Positions 22,856 to 29,742 of a stretch of DNA of 33,700 nucleotides are shown here, piece by piece. The notes under the pieces are model-generated. The model saw nothing but the letters and a program-made list of their open reading frames with translations, was not told the origin of the DNA and made no database searches. The position numbers and the translations under genes are program-made. The first letter of the stretch is position 1, and each line of letters opens with the position of its first letter. The stretch is from an uncultured Anaerotruncus sp. (GTDB lineage: Bacteria > Bacillota > Clostridia > Oscillospirales > Ruminococcaceae). Where the stretch lies: contig NZ_CABUCJ010000017.1 of the NCBI RefSeq assembly GCF_902490045.1, forward strand, positions 1-33,700, in the 5' to 3' direction.

Positions 22856-23968
22856 ATGCACACGCACGACGAAGACGCCATGCTCCGCTATATCGAGGCC
22901 GAACCGGAATTCATCCGGGAAATCGTCGGGGACCGGAAACGGTACACCGCCGCCTTTGTGGAGCACTTTTTGAAGCACCCCGTCAAGCGGGTCTATTTGA
23001 GCGGCAACGGGTCGCCCCATTCGGTATGCGAGGTGGCGGGCATGTGCATGGAGGCGCTGCTGGGCGTGGAAGCCAGCAGCTCCCTGCCCGCCATCCTCAA
23101 CCGCCATAAGCCGTTCAACGCGGGCGGCGTCTACCGCCCGGAGGAGATGCTGCTCATCTGCCCGGCCCAGACCGGCCGGACGGCCGGGCCGATCGAAAGC
23201 GCGCGGCGCGCGCGGGCGGCGGGGATCCCCGTGCTCTGCACGACCCTGGCGCCGGACGGCGTCCTCGCGCGCGAGAGCGACATCGTGATCGAAAAGCCCA
23301 CCGGCTATGAGGAATCCTTCCCCGAGAGCAAGGGGCATGTGGCTTCGATGACGATCCTGCTGCTCTGCGCGGTGGAGGCGGCGCACGCGCTCGGGCGGAT
23401 GGACGAGGAAACCTACGGGCGCTGCCTTGACGGGTTTTCCCGGCTGCCCGGGAGCTGCGAACGGGCGATCGCTGCGGCGAAGGCGTGGTACGCCGTGCAC
23501 CGGGAGACGATGCTCGCGGCGGACGCCTACCGCTTCGTGGGGTACGGACCCTGCTGGGGGATGCTCCAGGAGTCCTGCCTGAAGATTCTGGAAACCACCC
23601 GCAAGCCGTCGATGGCCTACGAGCTGGAGGAGTTCCTACACGGCAGCGGCTACGGCGTGAAGGAGGACTCGGTCGTCTTTTTCGTCTGCGCCGAGGACGG
23701 CCCCGAGCGGGAGCGGGCGCAGGAAATCTACCGCTGGTTTGCGGGCAAGAGCAGAAACTGCGTGCTCGTCACCTCCTCCCGCACGCCCGGGCGGCGGCCG
23801 AACTGGCTGGTCAGCGACTTTCTGGACCTGCCGTTTTTGAGCGCGGTGGAATACCTGATCCCCTTCCAGGTGCTGAGCCACCTGACCGCGCGGGATATGG
23901 GCCTCAGCACGCTGACGCAGGCCTACCCGGAAATCTTCACCGAGCTGCACGCGATCGTGGAGACGTGA
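22856..23968 (+). CDS. Two-domain SIS protein (GlmS-isomerase/FrlB-like)
   Basis: A 370-residue protein with two SIS folds. Domain 1 shows VYLSGNGSPHSVCEVAG at about 46-62 and CPAQTGRTAGPIESARRA at 102-119, with the usual S-x-S-G-x-[ST] sugar-phosphate loop changed to AQTGRTAG. Domain 2 contains YELEEFLHGSGYGVKED, the E-x-E-E-x-x-H-G signature shared by GlmS isomerase domains and fructosamine-6-phosphate deglycase FrlB. A deglycase, deaminase or isomerase on a phosphosugar is the best guess. AAAGGAGG lies 8 bases before the ATG. It is the last gene of operon 2. Confidence 0.8.
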   Translation: MHTHDEDAMLRYIEAEPEFIREIVGDRKRYTAAFVEHFLKHPVKRVYLSGNGSPHSVCEVAGMCMEALLGVEASSSLPAILNRHKPFNAGGVYRPEEMLLICPAQTGRTAGPIESARRARAAGIPVLCTTLAPDGVLARESDIVIEKPTGYEESFPESKGHVASMTILLLCAVEAAHALGRMDEETYGRCLDGFSRLPGSCERAIAAAKAWYAVHRETMLAADAYRFVGYGPCWGMLQESCLKILETTRKPSMAYELEEFLHGSGYGVKEDSVVFFVCAEDGPERERAQEIYRWFAGKSRNCVLVTSSRTPGRRPNWLVSDFLDLPFLSAVEYLIPFQVLSHLTARDMGLSTLTQAYPEIFTELHAIVET

Positions 23969-23973
23969 AAAGG

Positions 23974-24019
23974 AACTTTAAAAGGAGCGGCGCCCGCGGG
24001 CGCCGCTCCTTTTAAAGTT
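23974..24019. terminator. 46-bp perfect palindromic terminator at the end of operon 2
   Basis: AACTTTAAAAGGAGCGGC and onward forms a perfect inverted repeat without a spacer (23974-23996 with 23997-24019). The GC-rich core is flanked by A-runs and T-runs on either side, so it can terminate both operon 2 and the convergent MarR-family gene. Confidence 0.88.
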
Positions 24020-24029
24020 TAAAGTGTTG

Positions 24030-24485
24030 TCATTCCTGCTCGCCGGGCTCCGAAAAGTGGCGGGAAGCGTTCTGCGCGACCTTCAGGAGCATCTGGGAAA
24101 AGATGGCGCGCTCAATGTCGGTCATGCCGGCTGCAAGCTCGTCCATCCAGTCGCCGCCGATTTCCCGGAGGAAGGGATAGACGGCGCGGGCGCGGTCGGT
24201 GGGGAGGACGTCGAAGGCCCGCCCGTCGCCCGAGACGGCCTGCCGGAGGACGTAGCCCTGCGCCTCCAGCCTGGAGAGGGTCTTTGCGACGGTGCTCTTG
24301 TCCATGTCGAGCAGGGCGCAGAAGCGGTTCTGCGGGACACGGCCGCTCTCGCAGGCGATCATGAGGAAGGGCACCTGCCCGCCCGTGAGCCCGAGCGGCT
24401 CGACCCGGCCGTTCAAATACATCTGCGTCTTGCGGTGGACCAGGGAGACCAGCTTGAGGAGGTTGGGCTGCGGGTCGCCGGACAT
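24030..24485 (-). CDS. MarR family transcriptional regulator
   Basis: A 151-residue winged-helix regulator. The pattern is helix 1-2 dimerisation (LLKLVSLVHRKTQMYLNGRVEPLGLTGGQ), recognition region NRFCALLDMDKSTVAKTLSRLEAQGYVLRQ and wing SGDGRAFDVLPTDRA, all typical of MarR. I start at ATG 24485, with AAGG 9 bases upstream; the TTG at 24503 and two ATGs between overlap that site. It is divergent from the MATE transporter with back-to-back promoters, the classic arrangement of a MarR repressor controlling a multidrug exporter. Confidence 0.9.
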   Translation of the reverse strand: MSGDPQPNLLKLVSLVHRKTQMYLNGRVEPLGLTGGQVPFLMIACESGRVPQNRFCALLDMDKSTVAKTLSRLEAQGYVLRQAVSGDGRAFDVLPTDRARAVYPFLREIGGDWMDELAAGMTDIERAIFSQMLLKVAQNASRHFSEPGEQE

Positions 24486-24524
24486 GGGCATCATCCTTTT
24501 CAATCAAGTTTCCAGTGCAACCTT

Positions 24525-24553
24525 ATTTTAAAATCCCCCGTCCGGAAAGTCAA
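24525..24553 (-). promoter_or_regulatory. Promoter of the MarR-family gene
   Basis: On the minus strand TTGACT (24553-24548) and TAAAAT (24530-24525) are 17 bases apart. It is back-to-back with the MATE promoter, only 12 bases separating the two -35 boxes, so one bound repressor could affect both. Confidence 0.75.
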
Positions 24554-24565
24554 GAAAATAACCGC

Positions 24566-24603
24566 TTGACAATAAAAATTATCTGGCTTAAAATAGACCG
24601 GTC
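24566..24603 (+). promoter_or_regulatory. Promoter of the MATE gene with GACCGGTC palindrome at the start site
   Basis: TTGACA (24566-24571), 17-base spacer, TAAAAT (24589-24594). The perfect palindrome GACCGGTC (24596-24603) falls at the expected transcription start and is a plausible MarR operator. A second hairpin, TTGGCTTT/AAAGCCAA (24634-24659), lies in the leader just before the ribosome site. Confidence 0.75.
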
Positions 24604-24678
24604 GGAAGATTATACAAAAAATAATTGAGGTTTTTGGCTTTCGTTTGTTGCAAAGCCAACGATACAGGAGGGAACAGA

Positions 24679-26115
24679 TTGGGAAAGAATTTAAACGGCG
24701 TCCGGGAGGCCCGGACGGAGGAGGCCGCAGCGGGCGCGCGGCCGGACCGGCCGGCGGAAAACAAGATGGGGGTCATGCCCGTCAACCGCCTGCTCATCTC
24801 GATGTCGCTGCCGATGATGGTGTCGATGCTCGTGCAGGCGCTCTACAACATCGTGGACAGCATGTTCGTGGCGCGGCTGAGCGAGGACGCCCTGACGGCC
24901 GTCTCGCTCGCATTTCCGGCGCAGAGCCTGATGATCGCCGTGGGCACCGGCACGGGCGTCGGCATCAACGCCCTGCTCTCCAAGAGCCTGGGGGAAAAGA
25001 ACTTCGGGCTTGCCAACAAGGCCGCGGACAACGGCGTTTTTCTGGCCATCATGAGCTTTTTGGCGTTCGCGCTGGGCGGGATTTTCCTCGCGCGGCCCTT
25101 CTTCCTGCTTCAGACGGGCAACGCCGCGATCGTCGAGGACGGGGCCGCCTACCTGACGATCTGCTGCGTCTGCTCCTTCGGGCTCTTCGGGCAGGTCACG
25201 CTGGAAAAGCTGCTCCAGTCGACCGGGCGCACCTTCTATACGATGATCACGCAGGGCGCCGGCGCGATCATCAACATCATCCTCGACCCGATCATGATCT
25301 TCGGGCTGCTGGGCTGCCCGCGCATGGGTGTCGCGGGCGCGGCGGTCGCCACCGTCGTCGGCCAGATCGTCGCGGCGGCGCTCGCCCTCTGGTTCAACCT
25401 GCGCAAAAACCGCGAGATCGCCCTCTCCCGGCGGATCCTGCGCCCCGAGGGCCGCGTCGTGCGGAAGATCTATTCGGTCGGACTTCCCTCCATCGTCATG
25501 GCGTCCATCGGCTCGGTGATGACCTTCGGCATGAACAAAATCCTCATCGCCTTCACCTCGACCGCCACGGCGGTGTTCGGCGTCTACTTCAAGCTCCAGA
25601 GCTTCGTGTTCATGCCCACCTTCGGGCTCAACAACGGCATGGTGCCGATCATCTCCTATAACTACGGCGCGCGCAAGCCCGACCGCATGAAGCAGACCAT
25701 CCGGCTGAGCGTCTGCTACGCGGTCGGCATGCTGACCTTCGGGCTCGTGATCTTCTGGCTCTTCACCCCGCAGCTCCTTTCGATCTTCAATGCCTCCGAG
25801 ACGATGCTCGCCATCGGCGTGCCCGCCCTGCGGATTATCAGCCTGAGCTTCCTCTTCGCCGGGTTCTGCATCATCACCCTCTCGGTCTGCCAGGCGCTCG
25901 GGCACGGCCTGCTCAGCCTCTCCGTCTCGGTCGTCCGCCAGCTGGTCGTGCTGCTGCCCTCCGCCTTCCTGCTCGCCAGGTTCGGCGGGCTCTCGGCGGT
26001 GTGGTGGGCGTTCCCCTTTGCGGAGCTCTTTTCGCTGACCCTCTGCGTGATCTACATGCGCCATCTCTACCGCGCCGAGATCAAACCGCTTGAGGAAAGC
26101 GCGGCGGCGGGCTGA
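24679..26115 (+). CDS. MATE family multidrug/cation efflux transporter
   Basis: A 478-residue membrane protein with about twelve hydrophobic helices in two similar halves. PVNRLLISMSLPMMVSMLVQALYNIVDSMFVARL at the N-terminus is the typical MATE (NorM/DinF/MepA-type) opening, with GTGTGVGINALLSKSLGEKNF following. It should export drugs or toxic cations using a Na+ or H+ gradient. The start is TTG 24679, 6 bases after AGGAGGG; the upstream frame from 24625 overlaps the leader hairpin. The MarR-family repressor is divergent. Confidence 0.94.
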   Translation: MGKNLNGVREARTEEAAAGARPDRPAENKMGVMPVNRLLISMSLPMMVSMLVQALYNIVDSMFVARLSEDALTAVSLAFPAQSLMIAVGTGTGVGINALLSKSLGEKNFGLANKAADNGVFLAIMSFLAFALGGIFLARPFFLLQTGNAAIVEDGAAYLTICCVCSFGLFGQVTLEKLLQSTGRTFYTMITQGAGAIINIILDPIMIFGLLGCPRMGVAGAAVATVVGQIVAAALALWFNLRKNREIALSRRILRPEGRVVRKIYSVGLPSIVMASIGSVMTFGMNKILIAFTSTATAVFGVYFKLQSFVFMPTFGLNNGMVPIISYNYGARKPDRMKQTIRLSVCYAVGMLTFGLVIFWLFTPQLLSIFNASETMLAIGVPALRIISLSFLFAGFCIITLSVCQALGHGLLSLSVSVVRQLVVLLPSAFLLARFGGLSAVWWAFPFAELFSLTLCVIYMRHLYRAEIKPLEESAAAG

Positions 26116-26164
26116 TTGCCTGAAATTTTGCCGGGCCGGCATGGAAAAATTGGAGGGGAAACGA

Positions 26165-26194
26165 TTGCATCCGCGGCGGCAAAACTGGTATAAT
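26165..26194 (+). promoter_or_regulatory. Promoter of the DUF4352-like lipoprotein gene
   Basis: TTGCAT (26165-26170) and TATAAT (26189-26194) with an 18-base spacer, about 40 bases before the start codon. Confidence 0.75.
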
Positions 26195-26240
26195 GGACGC
26201 GGAACCCCCAATAATTGATTGTGAGGAGAGAGAATTCACG

Positions 26241-26786
26241 ATGGGTAAGAAACTTGCCGCATTACTGCTTGCCAGCTGCCTGCTGCTCGCCGCCGCGGGA
26301 TGCGGCGCGAAGGACGTCCTCGACAGCGTGGGCACCGAGATCAAGGCGGACGGCCGCGCGTACGGCCAGACGACATCCCTTTCGGAAGGGGAGACTGCGA
26401 AAACCGCCTTCTTTGAGTACACGGTCAACTCCGCGCGCATGGAACCGGAGGTCGAGGACTATACCCCCAGCGACCCGAACCATACCTTTGTGGTGGTCAA
26501 CGTCACCGTGAAGAACACCTTTGAGGACGACGCAAAGATCCCGATGTTCTATACCGATTTCACCCTGACCTGGGACGGCATGGGGGATACGACGGTCTAT
26601 CCCGAATCGGCGTTCGCCGAGGGGCAGCTCCCCGACGACTATGAGCTCTTCAAGGGCGAGAGCCGCACGGGCGATTTGATCTTTGTCGCCCCGGCTGACG
26701 CGAAGGGCTTCAGCCTCCGGTATATCGAGGTCTGGGACGACGATTTTGAGGGCAACAGCTACTTCATCCCCTTCTCCGTGGGCTGA
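26241..26786 (+). CDS. DUF4352-like surface lipoprotein
   Basis: A 181-residue protein with a signal peptide and lipobox LAAAGC (Cys21), followed by an immunoglobulin-like domain: KTAFFEYTVNSARMEP, HTFVVVNVTVKNTFEDD, FYTDFTLTWDG and the TGDLIFVAPADAKGFSLRY strand order are those of DUF4352 (telomeric-repeat-binding-factor-2-like) domains, common in clostridial cell-surface lipoproteins. The function is not known. The start at 26241 follows GAGGAGAGAG; the earlier frame overlaps the promoter. Confidence 0.85.
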   Translation: MGKKLAALLLASCLLLAAAGCGAKDVLDSVGTEIKADGRAYGQTTSLSEGETAKTAFFEYTVNSARMEPEVEDYTPSDPNHTFVVVNVTVKNTFEDDAKIPMFYTDFTLTWDGMGDTTVYPESAFAEGQLPDDYELFKGESRTGDLIFVAPADAKGFSLRYIEVWDDDFEGNSYFIPFSVG

Positions 26787-26847
26787 ACAGGGCTGCATAC
26801 GCTGGCGCGGCGGGATCTTGCGCCGCCGGAAAGGATGGGAACGATCG

Positions 26848-27399
26848 ATGCTGGAACAGATTCGTGATGAGGCGCGCGGCGCGGTGCTGGAGCTGCTGCC
26901 GCTGGCGCGGCTGCAGCGGGGAGATATCCTGGTGGTCGGCTGTTCGACGAGCGAGGTGGCGGGGGAGCGGATCGGCTCCGCCTCCAACACCGACATCGCG
27001 GCGGCGGTCTTTGAGGGCATCCACCCCGTGCTCGCGCGGGCGGGCATCTTCCTGGCGGCGCAGTGCTGCGAGCACCTCAACCGCGCGATCATTCTCGAGC
27101 GGGAGGCGGCGCGCCTCTACCGGCTCGAGCCGGTGAACGTGGTTCCCCAGCCCAAGGCGGGCGGCTCCTTCGCCACGGCCGCTTGGGCGGGCTTCGATTC
27201 GCCCGCCGCGGTCGAGCACGTCCGCGCGAAAGCGGGCGTCGACATCGGCGACACGCTGATCGGCATGCACCTCTGCGAGGTCGCGGTGCCGGTGCGCGTC
27301 TCGGTGAAGCGCATCGGCGAGGCGAACGTCGTCTGCGCGCGCACCCGCCCCAAGTTTATCGGCGGCGCCCGCGCCCACTACGACGAGGATCTGCTGTAA
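26848..27399 (+). CDS. TIGR01440/UPF0340 family protein (YwlG-like)
   Basis: A 183-residue protein of the conserved DUF436/UPF0340 family: MLEQIRDEARGAVLELL, GDILVVGCSTSEVAGERIGSASN, QCCEHLNRAIILERE and KAGGSFATAAWAGFDSPAAVEHVRAKAGVDIGDTLIGMHL are characteristic. The family's function is not established; some members resemble aminoglycoside-type or thiolase-like folds, and I do not assign one. The start at 26848 begins the conserved sequence; the longer frame upstream overlaps the lipoprotein gene. It ends just before a terminator. Confidence 0.88.
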   Translation: MLEQIRDEARGAVLELLPLARLQRGDILVVGCSTSEVAGERIGSASNTDIAAAVFEGIHPVLARAGIFLAAQCCEHLNRAIILEREAARLYRLEPVNVVPQPKAGGSFATAAWAGFDSPAAVEHVRAKAGVDIGDTLIGMHLCEVAVPVRVSVKRIGEANVVCARTRPKFIGGARAHYDEDLL

Positions 27400-27400
27400 C

Positions 27401-27433
27401 AAAAAGAGCCGCCCGTCGGGCGGCTCTTTCTTT
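27401..27433. terminator. Bidirectional terminator after the TIGR01440 gene
   Basis: AAAGAGCCGCCCG (27403-27415) pairs with CGGGCGGCTCTTT (27417-27429), followed by CTTTG on the plus side and TTG on the minus side beyond the A/T ends of the stem. A second GC hairpin, GCGGCCGCCC/GGGCGGCCGC (27447-27469), lies next to it and may help end the minus-strand transcript. Confidence 0.85.
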
Positions 27434-27505
27434 GCGGATATGGAAAGCGGCCGCCCATCGGGCGGCCGCCTGTCTGCGCCTCATGGCCCGACGGGGGCCG
27501 GGGAC

Positions 27506-27667
27506 TCACTGGCTGTCCAGCTCGTCGATCTCCTGCTCGAGGGTGGCGATGCTGTTCTCCCATTTGGCGATCTCGTCCGCGTCGCCGTGCGTTTCGGCGC
27601 GGCGCAGACCGATCCTGTAAATGGTGAGACGGCTCTTCATACTGGATAATTTCTTTGTGGTGGGCAT
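27506..27667 (-). CDS. Small coiled-coil protein, function unknown
   Basis: A 53-residue protein, MPTTKKLSSMKSRLTIYRIGLRRAETHGD and so on, highly charged with heptad-like hydrophobic spacing (I-A-x-x-E-x-x-I-A-x-L-E-x-E-I-D-x-L), so probably one or two helices. AGGTG about 8 bases upstream supports ATG 27667. The frame is open further upstream to a GTG at 27748, but that start has no site. A promoter at 27817-27845 gives a leader of about 140 bases. I do not recognise the family. Confidence 0.65.
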   Translation of the reverse strand: MPTTKKLSSMKSRLTIYRIGLRRAETHGDADEIAKWENSIATLEQEIDELDSQ

Positions 27668-27816
27668 GGGAAAACACCTCGCATTTCCATTCAGCGGTTC
27701 CGTTGCGTACAGCGGCCCTCCTGCACCTATCTGTATGAAATCCTGCACAAAAGGACGATCCGCCCCAATGGGATTTCCGGGAGATGCCGGCCGCCTCCAT
27801 TCGTTCTATATCGTTT

Positions 27817-27845
27817 ATGATAGCACAAACCCGCATAAAATGCAA
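27817..27845 (-). promoter_or_regulatory. Promoter of the small coiled-coil protein gene
   Basis: On the minus strand TTGCAT (27845-27840) and TATCAT (27822-27817) are 17 bases apart. The start would be near 27810, leaving an unusually long leader for so small a gene. Confidence 0.7.
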
Positions 27846-27890
27846 GTCTGCTGGTATTTTACTGCAAAATGGGGGCGTGTGAGGAAGGAA

Positions 27891-27919
27891 TTGACAAAGC
27901 GGCGGGGTTGTGTTAAGAT
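27891..27919 (+). promoter_or_regulatory. Promoter of the riboswitch-OadB transcript
   Basis: TTGACA (27891-27896), 17-base spacer, TAAGAT (27914-27919). The start near 27926 leaves about 30 bases before the aptamer-like region. Confidence 0.82.
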
Positions 27920-27952
27920 ACATTTGTAAGATCATGCGCAATTGAAAACTGA

Positions 27953-28045
27953 ATCGCCCCGGGGGAGTAGTCGGCACGTTCGGTGCAGTTAAATCAACAT
28001 CTCGGGCCATTTGGCCGTGGTTTAACTTGAAATGACAAGACCTGT
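27953..28045 (+). promoter_or_regulatory. yybP-ykoY-like (Mn2+) riboswitch candidate
   Basis: GGGGAGTAG (27962-27970) near the 5' side and CAAGACC (28036-28042) on the 3' side are the two most recognisable segments of the yybP-ykoY manganese riboswitch. Between them a GCAC/GTGC hairpin and a longer arm AGTTAAA/TTTAACT with an asymmetric internal loop (UCAACAUCUCG) capped by GGCC/GGCC give the two-legged shape of that class. The P1 helix is imperfect as I draw it. The CAAGACC end is part of a downstream terminator stem, so ligand binding would allow read-through. Because the controlled gene is a sodium-pump-like protein, a Na+-I (DUF1646) riboswitch is the main alternative. Confidence 0.68.
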
Positions 28046-28076
28046 GTTTCGTTTTCCGGAACACAGGTCTTTTTTG
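28037..28076 (+). terminator. Riboswitch-associated intrinsic terminator
   Basis: AAGACCTGTGTTTCG (28037-28051) pairs with 28057-28071 (one G.U), followed by six T residues (28070-28075). The left arm includes the 3' conserved bases of the aptamer, so aptamer folding and terminator folding exclude each other. Confidence 0.9.
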
Positions 28077-28119
28077 TTTGGCGGCGGGGCATGATAAATC
28101 AGGAAAAGGGGAGTTGCAA

Positions 28120-29274
28120 ATGGAATTTCTGCTGCGCGGCGTCACGGCCATCACCTGGCAGCAGCTGGTCATGTATGCGATCGGCGGGCTGCTCATCTAT
28201 CTGGCGATCGAAAAAGGATTCGAGCCCGCCCTGCTCATGCCGATGGGCTTCGGCGCTATTTTGGTGAACCTGCCCTTCTCAGGGGTGCTCGACCAGGTGC
28301 TCCAGGGCGGCATCCCCGCGCCGGGCATCATCCAGTGGCTCTTCGGGACGCTGATCGACGCGTCGGAGGCGCTGCCCATCCTGCTCTTCATCGGCATCGG
28401 CGCGATGATCGACTTTGGCCCGCTGCTCTCCAACCCCAAGATGATGATCTTCGGCGCGGCGGCCCAGTTCGGCATCTTTTTCACCTTCTCGCTCGTGACT
28501 CTGCTTGGCCCGTGGTTCGGCTTTACCCTCGCGGACGCGGCTTCGATCGGCATCATCGGTGCGGCCGACGGCCCCACCTCGATCCTCGTCGCGAAAATTT
28601 TCGGCACCCCCTATTTCGGGGCGATCGCGGTCGCGGCCTACTCCTACATGGCGCTCGTGCCGATCGTCCAGCCGTTTGCCATCCGCCTCGTCACCACCCG
28701 GAAGGAACGCCGCATCCGCATGCCCTACCACCCCAAGGACGTGAGCAGGAGGACCCGAATCCTCTTCCCGATCCTCGTGACGGTCATCGCCGGGCTGGTC
28801 GCCCCGATGTCGGTGGCGCTCGTGGGCTTTCTGATGTTCGGCAACCTGCTGCGGGAATGCGGGGTGCTCAACTCCCTCTCCCAGACGGCGCAGAACGAGT
28901 TCGCCAACATCATCACGCTGCTGCTCGGCATCACGATCTCCTTCTCAATGCAGGCGGACGCCTTCGTGACCCCGCAGACGCTGATCATCATGCTGCTGGG
29001 GCTGGCGGCCTTCGTGATGGATACGATCGGCGGCGTACTCTTCGCAAAGCTCATGAACCTCTTCCTGCCCGAGGGCGGGAAGATCAACCCGATGATCGGC
29101 GCGGCGGGCATCTCCGCCTTCCCGATGTCGGCGCGCGTCGTCCAGAAGATGGCGCTCAGGGAGGACAACCAGAACCATCTGCTCATGCACGCGATCGGCG
29201 CGAACGTCTCGGGGCAGATCGGCTCGGTCATCGCGGGCGGGATCCTGCTCTATCTCGTCCCGCTCTTCCTGTAA
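28120..29274 (+). CDS. OadB/GcdB-like sodium-ion-translocating decarboxylase beta subunit (orphan)
   Basis: A 384-residue polytopic membrane protein. GAMIDFGPLLSNP (94-106), GAADGPTSILVAK (147-159, D150 equivalent to the essential Asp of OadB), NPMIGAAGISAFPMSARVVQ and NHLLMHAIGANVSGQIGSVIAGG are the signatures of the membrane beta subunit of oxaloacetate, glutaconyl-CoA and methylmalonyl-CoA decarboxylases, which moves Na+ across the membrane. ATG 28120 follows AGGGGAG; the frame from 28078 starts inside the terminator. No carboxyltransferase alpha subunit or biotin carrier is in the window. It is controlled by a metal-riboswitch-like leader and followed by a small gamma-like subunit. Confidence 0.93.
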   Translation: MEFLLRGVTAITWQQLVMYAIGGLLIYLAIEKGFEPALLMPMGFGAILVNLPFSGVLDQVLQGGIPAPGIIQWLFGTLIDASEALPILLFIGIGAMIDFGPLLSNPKMMIFGAAAQFGIFFTFSLVTLLGPWFGFTLADAASIGIIGAADGPTSILVAKIFGTPYFGAIAVAAYSYMALVPIVQPFAIRLVTTRKERRIRMPYHPKDVSRRTRILFPILVTVIAGLVAPMSVALVGFLMFGNLLRECGVLNSLSQTAQNEFANIITLLLGITISFSMQADAFVTPQTLIIMLLGLAAFVMDTIGGVLFAKLMNLFLPEGGKINPMIGAAGISAFPMSARVVQKMALREDNQNHLLMHAIGANVSGQIGSVIAGGILLYLVPLFL

Positions 29275-29286
29275 GGAGGCTGTGAA

Positions 29287-29415
29287 ATGGAAAACTTTAT
29301 CATTTCTCTCGAAATCATGGGCCTGGGCATGGCGGGCATCTTCGCCGTCATGCTCCTCATCATGGGGCTTGTGGCGCTGCTGGCGAAGTTCGGCGGCAAA
29401 AAACCGGAGGAATAG
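29287..29415 (+). CDS. OadG-like small gamma subunit (42 residues)
   Basis: A 42-residue protein, MENFIISLEIMGLGMAGIFAVM then LLIMGLVALLAKFGGKKPEE: one hydrophobic helix with the G-x-G-M-x-G-I-F pattern of the OadG/gamma subunit N-terminal membrane anchor, then a short basic/acidic tail. True OadG proteins carry a longer soluble tail with a metal-binding end, absent here. It starts 12 bases after the beta subunit with a perfect AAGGAGG site. It probably stabilises the OadB-like protein in the membrane. Confidence 0.82.
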   Translation: MENFIISLEIMGLGMAGIFAVMLLIMGLVALLAKFGGKKPEE

Positions 29416-29456
29416 AATCTGCCGGGGGACCGGCGCGTCGGTCAGGAGGGATGGAT

Positions 29457-29687
29457 ATGAAACGGGCGCTGATCGGCGGCTTTTTGACGCTGACGGGGAT
29501 GCTGGGCGTTCTGGCGGTCTTTTTGACGGCGGGGACAAACCTCGTCTCGGGCTGGCCGACCCCGCCGGGGCGATTCCTGACCACGGTGTTGGAGCTGGGG
29601 ATGGCCCCGCTGCTGGCGCTTTCGGGGCTGATGCTCCTGCTCGGCCTTGCGGCGATGGCCGTGGAATATTTTAGGCGGGGGGAGTGA
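29457..29687 (+). CDS. Small two-helix membrane protein, unknown function
   Basis: A 76-residue protein with two hydrophobic segments (about 5-27 and 44-68) separated by a Gly/Pro-rich loop (SGWPTPPGR), ending in YFRRGE. AGGAGGG lies just upstream; ATG 29457 is preferred over ATG 29451, which is too close to that site. It is the last gene of the OadB/OadG unit, 41 bases after the gamma-like gene. I do not recognise the family; an accessory membrane subunit is possible. Confidence 0.65.
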   Translation: MKRALIGGFLTLTGMLGVLAVFLTAGTNLVSGWPTPPGRFLTTVLELGMAPLLALSGLMLLLGLAAMAVEYFRRGE

Positions 29688-29693
29688 GCCCCG

Positions 29694-29738
29694 CAAAAAG
29701 AAGCGGACGGCCAAGGCCGTCCGCTTCTTTTTGTTTTT
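29694..29738. terminator. Bidirectional terminator between the OadB unit and the GntR gene
   Basis: A perfect 19-bp stem (29694-29712 with 29715-29733) whose outer pairs are A/T runs, giving CTTTTTG plus TTTTT on the plus strand and CTTTTTG on the minus strand. It serves both convergent transcripts. Confidence 0.9.
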
Positions 29739-29742
29739 GGGA

